Source: Lampris incognitus (taxonomy: Eukaryota > Chordata > Actinopteri > Lampriformes > Lampridae). From it: a stretch of 64,000 bases of DNA. Below the pieces are notes generated by a model that worked only from the letters and a program-made list of their open reading frames with translations, was not told where the DNA came from and did not search any database. Every line of letters begins with the position of its first letter. The stretch's first letter is position 1. The stretch covers positions 7,718,415 to 7,782,414 of the forward strand of contig NC_079211.1 in the NCBI RefSeq assembly GCF_029633865.1. Direction: 5' to 3'. Of the stretch, positions 1-11,290 are shown in pieces. The translations under genes were made by a program, and so were the position numbers.

Positions 1-257
1 CTGTAACAAAATCAAAAGGGCCTTCAAACAAAATATTAGTTTAGGGGTGTGCTCACTTATGCAACCAGGTGATTATGAGTTTTGTATTTTTCTTTTTTTT
101 TCCCCCTAAATTTGTTTGAGTGTTTCACTTTATTTTCATAGGTTGTATTTTCAATAAAGTGGGAAGTGTTCTGACTTGATTTATCTTGGTTTCATTTTAT
201 TATATCACAAAAACCTGCCATTTTAACAGCGGTAGGTAGACTTTTACATCCACTTTA
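1..257. mobile_element. Terminal part of a Tc1-like DNA transposon, cut by the window edge
   Basis: The stretch ends in a sequence typical of fish Tc1-like terminal inverted repeats (around 230-257, tagacttttacatccactt). It is preceded by the characteristic gtgctcacttatgcaaccaggt block at 50-71. No transposase reading frame is visible here; the rest of the element would lie to the left of the window. The assignment rests on remembered family similarity. Confidence 0.55.
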
Positions 258-1685
<1,428 letters not shown>

Positions 1686-2219
1686 GTTAGAGATGTGTCT
1701 TCTCCTGGCTCACCGCCTTGTCATAGTAGAGAAGCTTGTGTATACTAATGATCCCAAGAGCTATGCTGTCCGGAGCTTGGCTGCTGGTAGGGTCACCCAA
1801 GAAGGATAGGTCAAGGGGGAGGTTCCAGACGAAGCGTGAGTCAACAAAGACCTCAATGCCGGAACTGGCGGAAGATGTCTTCAGGTCACAATGCCAGTGA
1901 AGGCGGATGAAGGCTGCAACGGAGGGTGGTCCCCAATCATCTTGGTTCTCCCTGCCATTGGACTCTGGCCATCCCCTGCCAAGAACCGTGTGGTGGCTGC
2001 AGGCGCATCAGCCTTTCCACATAAAACGCTAACACGTACAGGCATCCTCCCGCAAGGATCAACCCATAAATATCCTGGGGCAAATTCCTGTGGTGATCAA
2101 GATGATGTGACGGGGGCAGGACAGTGAAGTCTGGCAGCCCCTAGCCACAACCTGGCACAAAGGCGATGGGTGTATGATCAGTCGTTAAGCCCTGGGACTG
2201 AGGAAATCCCTGTGCAAAT

Positions 2220-2511
2220 TAGAGATGCACTCATTGTCTCTCTTTAAGAAAGGGGACAAAGCTGAGTGCAGAAACTACTGTGGCATTTCCTTGCTTTCCA
2301 CCACGGGGAAAGCCCTAGCTAGGGTCTTGGCCAACAGACTCCTCCCAGTATTAGTGGAAATTTTGCCAGAATCCCAGAGCAGTTTTCACCCTAACAGAGG
2401 CACCATGGACATGATTTTTACTGCTCGCCAGCTCCAAGAAAAAGCCAGAATCAACCATTGTACATGGCCTTCATAGACTTAACCAAAGCTTTGATTCTGT
2501 AAACCGCCAGG
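2220..2511 (+). mobile_element. Non-LTR retrotransposon reverse transcriptase, 5' piece of a LINE split by a hAT insertion
   Basis: Translation gives typical non-LTR reverse transcriptase motifs: FKKGDKAECRNY, then a GISLLSTTGKALARVLANRLLP block, and an SSFHPNRGTMDMIFTARQL block. The frame then contains a stop and a frame change before reaching the insertion at 2512. The matching continuation lies at 4005-4245, so the two pieces are one element interrupted by the hAT element. The 1690-2215 stretch just upstream may be an older 5' part of the same or another repeat but carries no clear domain. The clade is not assigned. Confidence 0.75.
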
Positions 2512-4004
2512 CAGGGTCCGAAATTAACACTCGCCACCCGCCAAATGCGAGTAGATTTTCTGATTGGCGAGTAAATCTCAGAAGCCTACCCACCACATGA
2601 CGAGTAACAAAAAAAGTGAAATCCAACCACTTAATCCCCCCCCATCTCTCTCTCTCTCTCCCTCTGTTTCCCTTAGCAACAGCAATAACATAGCAACAAC
2701 AATAACAGAAATTAACCAACCAAAGTGCATTAGAATGTTGCTAGACGCTACTGGCGGGTAACATTACGCACACACTCAAGAGGAACAACGACAACAGCAC
2801 CCGTCAGACTCGGTACTAGCCTACTCTAATCTTTTAACTAATGTTAGCAAGCAACACAAATTATGTGGCAATATTTAGAAGGCGCAAAACCACCATCAAA
2901 AAGACAACCATGCCCTGAAGAGGAGGAAGAAGCCACCATCACCACTAAACCGAAAAAAATAAATTTCAGTGAAAAGTGGAGGTATGACGATAAAGGAGCT
3001 GCGAGAGGCTGGCTGGAGTATAACGCACAGACCTTGATACCGAGTTGCTCCGTCTGTCGCCAGGATGCCAAAAACCGTAGCAATTCATTTGTCATCGGTA
3101 ACAAGATAATGAAGGTAGAAACCATCAAGGAACATGAGACCTCCAGATGTCACATTACCTGTATGAAGGCCTCTCAGGCTCAGCCGGGGCCTGTCCTCGC
3201 AACATCCTCCGTAAAGTCGCTAATAGCCATGCCCGAGCAGACCAGCATGAAAATGCAGAACATGTTTAGGACTGTGCATGCCATTGGCAAGAAGGCGAAA
3301 CCACTCTCTGACTTTGAATGGATTTGTGAGTAAGTGAATTTAGTTGTCATCTCAAAATATCCTTATACAGAGTAAACAAAGTGCTGGCTGTAGCTAACGT
3401 TAGCCAGCTAGCACTAGTATGTGACACTAGTTTGCACTAACGTTAGATGTGTGCTAGCTTCAACACCATGAAACAGGTTAAAACTGATTGGCGGTCCAAC
3501 CTCAACTCAGACACACTCTCGGATCTACTGATGGTGCAGCTGTCATCTCCCAAGATCAGGGAGTATGACCCAACCAGTGCTGTTGATCTGTGGCACCAAG
3601 ACTCTGTCAGGAGCAGGAGGCCAGACTTCATGGGCGGTGCAAAGAGAGTGGCTGCTGTAGAGTGAGAAGTAGTCTGGGGGTAGGGACGGGCATGTGGAGC
3701 ACTCGAGTAGTTATGATAATACTGCAAATAAAACATGAAGTCATACTTGTAACATTTTATCGTTTCACCATTGACTAATTTTACATAAAAATATTTTCGC
3801 TTCAGATCTGCTCTTGTCACATTTTTAAAAGCTTTATTCAACACAATACCTTATTCTCTCTTTGATATGTACTGAAAACGTATGCATGGCACACAAAAAA
3901 AGGCGACTAATTATTTTGGCCGGTAAAAAATATGCTTGGCCTGAAGATTTTTTCATCTTCCAGTCCCCTTGGCCGGTAAGCCAAAAAGTTAATTTCAGAC
4001 CCCG
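2512..4004 (+). mobile_element. Non-autonomous hAT transposon with perfect 8-bp target duplication
   Basis: The ends are inverted repeats: cagggtccgaaattaac at 2512 and its near-complement gttaatttcagaccccg ending at 4004 (15 of 17 match). Both sides carry the identical 8-bp duplication ccgccagg (2504-2511 and 4005-4012), the hAT hallmark. Inside, 2863-3333 encodes 156 residues rich in Lys/Glu with a CSVC and a HETSRCH motif, resembling the N-terminal zinc-finger part of hAT transposases (ZNF862-like). The catalytic part is missing, so the copy is a deletion derivative. At 1493 bp it is shorter than autonomous hATs. Confidence 0.88.
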
Positions 4005-4245
4005 CCGCCAGGCCCTCTGGCTAGTTCTGTCAAAAATAGGCTGCCCTGACAATTATATGAGAGTACTACGACTGCTACTTTATAATATGTCAGCTAGAGT
4101 ACTCAGCAAATAATGGCGATGAGACAGAGTCCTTCAAGGTCCACACAGGAGTTAAACAAGGCTGTGTCATTGCCCCAACCATGTTCTCTGTCTTCATTGC
4201 CACCCTCCTCCACCTCATGGGTCTCAATCTACCTCAGTGAGTCAA
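4005..4245 (+). mobile_element. LINE reverse transcriptase, 3' piece after the hAT insertion
   Basis: The translation resumes the LINE reverse transcriptase directly after the duplicated ccgccagg. It shows a RQALWLVLSKIGCP block, then (with a stop) ESFKVHTGVKQGCVIAPTMF, the conserved GVxQG region. The catalytic YxDD box is not present, so the element is truncated at its 3' side. Confidence 0.75.
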
Positions 4246-4249
4246 AATC

Positions 4250-4600
4250 ATGTACAGGACTGATGGGAATCTTCTGAATCAAAGAAGGTTGAATCAGTTC
4301 ATCTGGATACAACGTTTATTGACAGATATGTTTTATCACTCACCTAAGTGACATCTTCAGTCAAAACTGACTGCAGATATCCCCACCCCTTATAAAAAAT
4401 AGAGTACAATACAGTTGCATAATGACCGAAACCAATGACCAGTGTCATATGCAAATATGGGTATGACCGTTAACTAGAGGTTCAAAGGCCATGTGTACTA
4501 TTCACAGAATATTTGGGAATGTTTGCAATTATGGCATTGTAAGATGGCGACAGATGCTGTCTTAGCGCCCCCCCCCCCTTCAGTTCAGAGATGGTTGTTC
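4250..4600. repeat. Dispersed repeat, possibly Penelope-like 3' region
   Basis: The segment contains an acgtttattgacagatatg...cacctaagtgacatcttcagtc block that I recognise as a common fish repeat. It is similar in layout to the gaaacgtctt block inside the neighbouring palindrome. No protein is encoded. Classification as Penelope-like is inference. Confidence 0.4.
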
Positions 4601-4621
4601 CCTCTTAACATAGATGGCCTC

Positions 4622-5055
4622 TCCAAAGGAGTTGAATCAAGTGCAACTGGACTTGGTATATATCCATGAAGACGTTTCGCCTCTCATCCAAGATGCTTCC
4701 TCAGTTCGTGCCTTTCTGACTAGACCAAGCTAGTCTGACTGGCTGGTGATGAGACTCAGAATTATCCTCTAGGAGTCGTTATCAGAGCTATTGATATGCG
4801 TGGCTCTTTGTGTCCCGATGTTGAAAATGAGCCACGCATATCAATAGCTCTAACAACGACTCCTAGAGGATAAATTCTGAGTCTCATCACCAGCCAGTCA
4901 GACTAGATTGGTCTAGTCAGAAAGGCACGAACTGAGGAAGCCTCTTGGATGAGAGGCGAAACGTCTTCACTGGTATATACCAAGTCCAGTTGCACTTGAT
5001 TCAACTTCTTTGGATAACCATGACCTGGATGAATGTTCTCATTCATCCAGGTCAG
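4622..5055. repeat. Foldback (palindromic) element with arms of about 190 bp
   Basis: The left arm from 4622 (tccaaaggagttgaatcaag) is repeated as its reverse complement ending at 5014. The arms stay complementary through about 4805 and 4831, leaving a loop of roughly 25 bases. A second small hairpin (gacctggatgaatg, 5022-5053) follows. A collapsed copy of the same element, only the outer 40-base arms, lies at 41839-41928, again followed by ataaccatgacctggatgaatg. Confidence 0.85.
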
Positions 5056-5430
5056 CATCCAAAATCAAAGTTGAGCTGTGATGGAATGTTGGTGAGATTC
5101 GGGCAATGTTAATTTGGGTGGTGACAACATTGCCCTGCCTCTCTGTCCCCAACGTCACAATTTCCTTGGTTACAGACTTGACAGGTAATGTGGGCTGGAA
5201 ATGGGCCAATTTTACTGGCCGTGAACCTGCTTTTTTGTGGTGCAAAGACTAGCAATGGTTCAAGATTAGTTTGAGGAGCACCCGCCCTACGTTGGTTGAA
5301 ACAGGGTAACAGCACTGCTTGCAAAGTATTTTGTGCAGCAACAGGATGCATTCACTGTAGTCTACTGCCTGCCATGGAAATTCTGCACTAACCAACAAGG
5401 GGAAGGCAACTAGAGGGAGGTGTTGATGAG
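5056..5430. other. Intergenic sequence, nothing recognised
   Basis: Open minus-strand frames of 68 and 80 codons overlap here but match no family I recognise. The sequence is probably repeat-derived, as it is sandwiched between a foldback element and a LINE. Confidence 0.4.
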
Positions 5431-5479
5431 GTGGTTGAAGATCTGAGAATTTAATGTAATTGCTGATGAGGTGGTGACC

Positions 5480-7115
5480 TCATCAACACCTCCTTCCGGG
5501 CAGGATGCTTTCCATCTGCCTTCAAGACTGCTAGAGTCCACCCCCTTCTTAAGAAACCATCACTTAACCCCTTTGACATCAAAAACTACAGACCAGTTTC
5601 CCTTCTACCCTTTCTATCAAAACTGTTGACGTGCTGTCTTTAACCAACTTTCTTTGTACCTCCACCAGAACAGCCTCCTGGACCCCAACCAGTCTGTGTT
5701 CAGGGTGGGTCACTCGACAGACACAGCCCTCCTTTCAGTGACAGAATCGCTGCACGCTGCAAGAGCAAACTCTCTCTCCTTTATCCTGATACTCCTGGAC
5801 CTGTCAGCTGTGTTCGACACAGTGAACCACCAGATCTTCCTCTCTACCCTCGAGGGGCTGGGTGTCACAGGCTCTGCACTCTCAGTGTTTGCATTTTACC
5901 TGACGGGTCGCTCCTACCAGGTGACATGGGGGGGATCTGTGTCGGAGCTTTGCAGACTGACTACAGGCGTTCCACAGGGTTCGGTTCTGGTTCCTCTCCT
6001 TTTCTCCCTGTACACGACATCCCTGGATTGTGTTATTCGCTCGCATGACTTACCATTGTTATGCCGATGACACCCAGCTGATCTTGTCCTTTCCTCCCTC
6101 TGACACACAAGTAGAGACACGCATTGCTGCGTGCTTGACTGACATCTTGGAGTGGATGGCGACACACCACCTGAAGCTCAATCTGGACAAGACAGAGCTG
6201 ATGTTCCTCCCGGAGAAAGGTTGCCCGCACCGAGACCTGGCCATCACCATTGACAACACCGTGGTGACGCCAACTTGGACTGCGAGGAATCTGGGTGTGA
6301 TCCTGGACGACCAACTGTCGTTTGCTGCAAACATTGCATCGGTTGCTTGCTCCTGCAGATTTCTCCTCTATAACATCAGGAGGATTCGCCCATTCCTCAC
6401 CGACGAGACGGCACAGGTGCTCATCCAGGCTCTGGTCATCTCCCGGCTGGACTACGGCAACTCCCTCCTTGCTGGCACCCCGGCGTCGGCCATCAGACCT
6501 CTTGAGCTTGTTCAGAAAGCTGCAGCTCGTCTGGTGTTCAACTGCCCTAAGTTCTCCCAAACAACTTCCTTTCTCATGTCCCTACACTGGCTCCCAGTAG
6601 CTGCTCGCATCCAGTTTAAGACTCTGGTGCTAGCCTACAGGGCAGTGAAAGGAACAGCTCCTTCCTATCGCCAGGCCATGGTCAAGCCCTACACCCTCGC
6701 CCGGCCACTTCACTCTGCTGCCTTGGGACACCTGGTTGCCCCATTGCTCAGAGGCCCTTGCTGCCGATCGACCCGGTCACAGCTCTTTTGTGTCCTGGCC
6801 CCACAGTGGTGGAATGAACTCCCCACTGATGTCAGGACAGCGGAGTTGCTGCTCATCTTTCGGCGCAGGTTGAAAAGTCACCTCTTCAAGAACTACTACC
6901 ATTACTTGCTCTTAGCACTTATTGTATTCACTCATTTAAAAAAAAAACTCTTTCTTGCGCTTTTACTTTAACACTGGCTTTGCTCTTAGATGCTTGTTTA
7001 GAGACAAGATGCACTTATGAGCTCTGATGACTAGTAGCTCTTCTGATTTCCTACATTGAATGCGCTTATTGTAAGTCGCTTTGGATAAAAGCGTCGGCTA
7101 AATGACTGTAATGTA
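5480..7115 (+). mobile_element. L2-type LINE, 5'-truncated and frameshifted
   Basis: The reverse transcriptase is read in two frames: about 5481-6054 (NYRPVSLLP, LLDPNQSVFRVGHSTDTALL, TGVPQGSVL) and 6048-6900 (YHCYADDTQL catalytic box, then LVISRLDYGNSLLAG and LHWLPVAARIQFKTL). The downstream region is typical of the L2 clade. The 3' end at about 7065-7115 is the tgtaagtcgctttggataaaagcgt tail ending in taatgtaa repeats, also an L2 hallmark. A frameshift near 6045 just before the YADD box, together with several other lesions, makes it inactive. Confidence 0.88.
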
Positions 7116-7119
7116 ATAT

Positions 7120-8000
7120 AACTAAGCCTCGGTCCCATTCCCTTTGGAGAGACCACACGAGGTTCGCCAAAACCACAACCACCCATCTGACTATGACAAC
7201 TTAATCATTTCTAACTTTACTACCAGTTTCATTACTTTGTTGATGCTCTGTAAACATGTTATGAGCTGAGTATGAAAATGCCCCACACATACACACCACA
7301 CATCTTGCACACAAGCACTTGGGGGTGGGGGTGGGGGGGCTGCACAGTTACCTGATGTGCCACCAAGTAAAAACCCGGTACTCAGTTTAGTTGATGTGAA
7401 ATGCACTTACCTGTGCTTGCTACATAGAGAGCAGTGGCTTGCAATCTTGTTCTTTATCTATTTCAATTTATGTGAAATTGTTTAGCTAAATCATGTTCTT
7501 TATTTCCATTTTGTGTTGAATTATTTAGCTGATGCTGTAATCCATTGGGCCTAAGAGTACAGTTAGAGAAGTGGTTGATACAGTTTGAGTTTCTCTGTTA
7601 GACCAACCCGTCTCATATTGACAACTTTAAAAGCAACTAATGTGATGTGCTAGAAAGATGTGTAAGGGTCACTGCAGTGGGACAGGACAGGTAACTGACA
7701 TCTGTACTATATCAAGTTCAAGTTGTTTTATTTGTGTAATGCACGACTACGGCGTGGAAGGCTTTACTGGCAATGAAATGCCTCGGCATGAGTTCAACCT
7801 CTAAAAAAGATAAAGAATATGACATAACAGTTGAAACTAAAAAAAAAAAATCTAAAAATTGACTATATATATATATAAAATTTAAAAATTACATTATTTA
7901 CAGTCTAATCTGAGAAGTTAAAAACTAAAGCTAAAATAGACTGCAAGTGAGCTAACATTTACAGCGTATACAGGCCAGGAAGAATAAACTTTAAAAAATC
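7120..8000. other. Intergenic and low-complexity sequence
   Basis: No gene is seen. It includes a G-rich run at 7320-7340, a ttcaagttcaagttgttttatttgt block near 7712, and A-rich and (AT)n tracts at 7840-7880. The 7712 block resembles the 3' end of a retroposon. Confidence 0.45.
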
Positions 8001-8007
8001 TTTTGAT

Positions 8008-8294
8008 TTACGCCCCTCCCCCTTTTCTCCCAATTGTATCTGGCCAATTACCCCACTCTTTTGAGCTGTCCCGGTTGCTGCGCCACCCCCTCTGCCGATC
8101 TGGGAAGGGCTGCAGACTACCACGTCTTCTCCGATACACGTGGGGTCACCAGCCGCTTCTTTTCACCTGACAGTGAGGAGTTTCGCCAGGGGGACGTAGT
8201 GCTTGGGAGGATCACACTATTCCCCCCAGCCCCCCCCCCCGAACAGGCATCTAGACTGACCAGAGGAGGCGCTAGTGCTCCCTCTTCACCACAA
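8008..8294 (-). mobile_element. tRNA-derived SINE, family B, lacking its tRNA-like head
   Basis: It matches the body shared with the copies at 33798, 53328, 58560 and 63893: cccaattgtatctggccaatta, gggaagggctgcagactacc, cagccgcttcttttcacctgacagtgaggag, and gaggaggcgctagtg. The copy breaks off at about 8294 before the tRNA-like promoter and joins a Rex3 fragment instead. Confidence 0.8.
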
Positions 8295-8372
8295 CGGTCC
8301 GGTACAACATCCACATTACTGCTGATGCGGCACCAATCCGCCTGTCAATCTCCAATCTCGGACACCACCAAA
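8295..8372 (-). mobile_element. Short Rex3 fragment fused to the SINE
   Basis: The sequence gctgatgcggcaccaatcc with cgcctgtcaatctcc matches the Rex3 copy at 29518-29556 in the same plus-strand direction, meaning a minus-oriented Rex3 piece. It abuts the SINE break at 8294. Confidence 0.65.
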
Positions 8373-8804
8373 TAAACTTAAATTTAAACTAAACTAAACT
8401 CACACATTAAATCTAACATTAACAGTTGACATGGAAATAAAACAGTATACACAGAGGTATGTAGTTGTAATAAATATGTTAAATACTATATCTGTGCATA
8501 GTGTAGGAGTGGTATGGCTAAAAGTGAACTGTTGTAACTGCATTGGTGTTTGACCAGTCGGAATCTCAGACGTCCATTCATAATCAAACAGTTAACTATT
8601 CTGTTGTGTTGGCCCCTTTCCCCCCGCCCAAAAAGAAGTGTCATCTCCAGTTTTAGTCACTGATGTTGTAGTATCTGGTCAGGTTCTTCTACAAATTTGT
8701 TCCACCACATTATCTTGGCCATATCATAAATGACATGGCCAATTATATATTAAATGTATATATAGATTTATATATAAGTATATATAAATCATATCACCAT
8801 ATCA

Positions 8805-9515
8805 TAAATGGCCGGGATGATAGTCAGCACCTCCAAGTCTGAGGCCATGGTTCTCTACCGGAAAATGGTGGATTGCCACATCCGGGTTGGGGATGAGTTG
8901 TTGCCTCAAGTGAAGGAGTTCAAGTATCTCGGGGTCTTGTTCACGAGTGAGGGTAGGATGGAGCGGGAGATTGACAGGCGGATTGGTGCTGTAATGCGGA
9001 CATTGTACCGGACCGTTGTGGTGAAGAAGGAGCTGAGCTGGAAGGCAAAGCTCTCAATTTACCAGTCAATTTTTGTTCCAACCCTCACCTATGGTCATAA
9101 GCTTTGGGTAAGATCGTGGATACAAGCGGCTGAAATGACTTTCCTCCATAGGGTTTCTGGGTTCAGCCTTAGAGATAGGGTGAGGAACTCAGACATCTGG
9201 AGGGAGCTCGGAGTAGAGCCGCCCCTCCTTCGCATTGAAAGCCAGTTGAGGTGGTTTGGGCATCTGATTAGGATGCCTCCTGGGCGCCTTCCTTTGGAGG
9301 TTTACTGGGCTTGGCCAACTAGGGGGAGACCCCAGGGTAGACCCAGAACTCGCTGGAGGGGCTATATGTCCAGTCTGGCCTGGGAATGCCTTGGGATCCC
9401 CCAGGGGGAGATGGAGGGTGTTGCTGGGGAGAGGGACGTCTGGAGTGCCCTACTTGGCTTGCTGCCACTATGACCCGACCCCGGAGAAACGGCTGAAGAT
9501 GAATGAATGAATATC
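8805..9515 (+). mobile_element. Rex3 (RTE-clade) LINE, 3' end only
   Basis: The open frame 8808-9473 (221 residues) is the C-terminal part of the Rex3 protein. It contains MIVSTSKSEAMVLYRKM, EFKYLGVLFTSEGRMEREIDRRIG and SIYQSIFVPTLTYG, and is collinear with the fuller copy at 28975-32334. It ends in a (gaat)n tail at about 9502-9515. The catalytic core is absent because of 5' truncation. A possible short duplication, atatcat, flanks it. Confidence 0.88.
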
Positions 9516-10780
9516 ATCTTATTAGCCATGACAGCTTCACCGCTTCAAATGCGCTGATATCTACCTTATTCTTCTGTATTTAGATGCTATTGCTATATGA
9601 AGACAAAAAATGCTATGCCCCATACATTTGTTTTTTCTTTTTTCCAGAAAGTCTTACTTGGCCATATCAAAGTGCACAGTATAAAATTTACATGATTTGT
9701 TTTTTTGTGGAGACGATTTTGTCTAAAACACGTCAGTGGTAGAAAAAGGAATGGATGTTTGCATGTTAAATTCCAGGATTGAAGCATTCACTCGGCAGGA
9801 GCGTGACCTGTGCTTGTAGATGAGAGACATGCTGGGTAGCCAGTGAATAAGGAAAGACACTGAAGTTGATTGTTTAATTCATATATTCTGTTTCTGCCTT
9901 TTCAGTTGGCAAGCTGCGAATTCCAAATGCACGCTTCTCTAACATTTGATATTGACGTTGGAGTGTCTGGATAGCTGAGCAGAGCTTTGATTGAGTTAGG
10001 TCTGGAAAGGTTTGATTTTTAGTTTTTTGTTTTGGTTCTTTTCTTTCCTTATAAGGCAGCTTACCCACATCTTCATCACCTCATGTTTAAGGTCATGTTT
10101 GTTTTGGCTGAGTTGCTGAAATCCCCCTCATTGCAGGAAAGTCCAGGCAGCTGCCAACGGTATCAGAGACACCTGTGAGAAAACATTTTGCACCTGTCAT
10201 ATAGAGACTTTCCTTGTTGTGGGTTACCTCAATTCATGGTTTTGTAAAGGAAACCATACATTTGTTTGTTCGAGTGGTGCTTTGTTGTGTCTTAAATCAA
10301 ATGTTTCAAGAGCACCCACCCACAAAAGGTGCAGGTCGGTGGTCCATGACATTCTGTAAAGTCAGAGGGCTGTATATTTCCCTCATACAATTTAAAAACA
10401 ATTTTGGTTGGGTTACATCACCAGCCTTTGTTGGCCTTTAATCCTCATTATGTTGTCAACAAACTATGTTCAAAAATGACTTAAATAGGGCTGCAAGAAT
10501 AGAAGCTAGTCTTCTCAATATTGAGTGGATGGTTATCCAGTGGAAAATTACAATCTCCAAAAGATTTTGACATGTATTAGTAGGAATTATTATTATTATT
10601 GTTATTATTATTATTAGTATTAGTATTATTGGACAAGTTCAAAAACAATATACAGATTGAAAAATCATAAATGACAATCAAAAATATAGTTTAAAAGAAC
10701 ATACAAAAGTCGATGGGGAACTATACTTATTCTATTGTTATAATTGAGTTAATCAACAAACATACAACTTTTAAATTAAC
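9516..10780. other. Unrecognised intergenic stretch with one exon-like open frame
   Basis: No repeat family was recognised apart from (ATT)n at about 10585-10630. On the minus strand, 10017-9874 reads as a possible last exon: a ctttccag acceptor at about 10012 opens a frame of about 44 codons (DLTQSKLCSAIQTLQRQYQM...) closed by a stop at 9874. I do not recognise the peptide. Confidence 0.3.
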
Positions 10781-10787
10781 AATGCAG

Positions 10788-11177
10788 CGAGCCATCCATC
10801 CATTATCCAAACCTCTTTCCTGTTCTCAGGGTTGCGGGGATGCTATAGCCTATCCCAGCAGTCGTTGGGCAGCAGATGGGGGAGACACCCTTGACAGGCC
10901 GCCAGTTCATTACAGGGCCGACAGACAGACACACACACATTTACACAAAGGGACAATTTAGTATGGCCGATTCACCTGACCTACATGTCTTTGGGAGGAA
11001 ACCGGAGTGGGAAACCGGAGCTCCCAGAGGAAACCCACACAGACACAGGGAGAACATGCAAACTCCACACAGAGGACGACCCGGGACAACCCCCAAGGTT
11101 GGACTACCCCGGGGCTCAAACACAGGACCTTCTTGCTCTGAGGTGACCGCGCTAACCACTGCGCCACTGTGCAGTTT
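10788..11177 (-). mobile_element. tRNA-derived SINE, family A
   Basis: Read on the minus strand, it starts with a tRNA-like head (cacagtggcgcagtggttagcg A box; a degenerate B box, since the plus strand has gctcaaacacagg). It continues through the gtggagtttgcatgttctcc and ttcctcccacagtccaaagacatg body and ends in a ggatgg tail. Other copies are at 14968, 15361, 23587, 24751, 32637, 33043, 40050, 54088 and 63212. Confidence 0.88.
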
Positions 11178-11290
11178 AGCCACAGTCTTCTGATATTAAG
11201 TAAATAATCTGGGATTTTAATAGATTGCTTAAAGAACAGACTATATTGGTAGTGTAAGGAACTTCTAACCCCGATCTTAAGAAGCAGTCT

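Noticed and set aside
10585-10630. CRISPR-like or other array from short repeats
   Set aside because: These are simple ATT and GT microsatellites in a vertebrate genome; no spaced direct repeats were seen anywhere.
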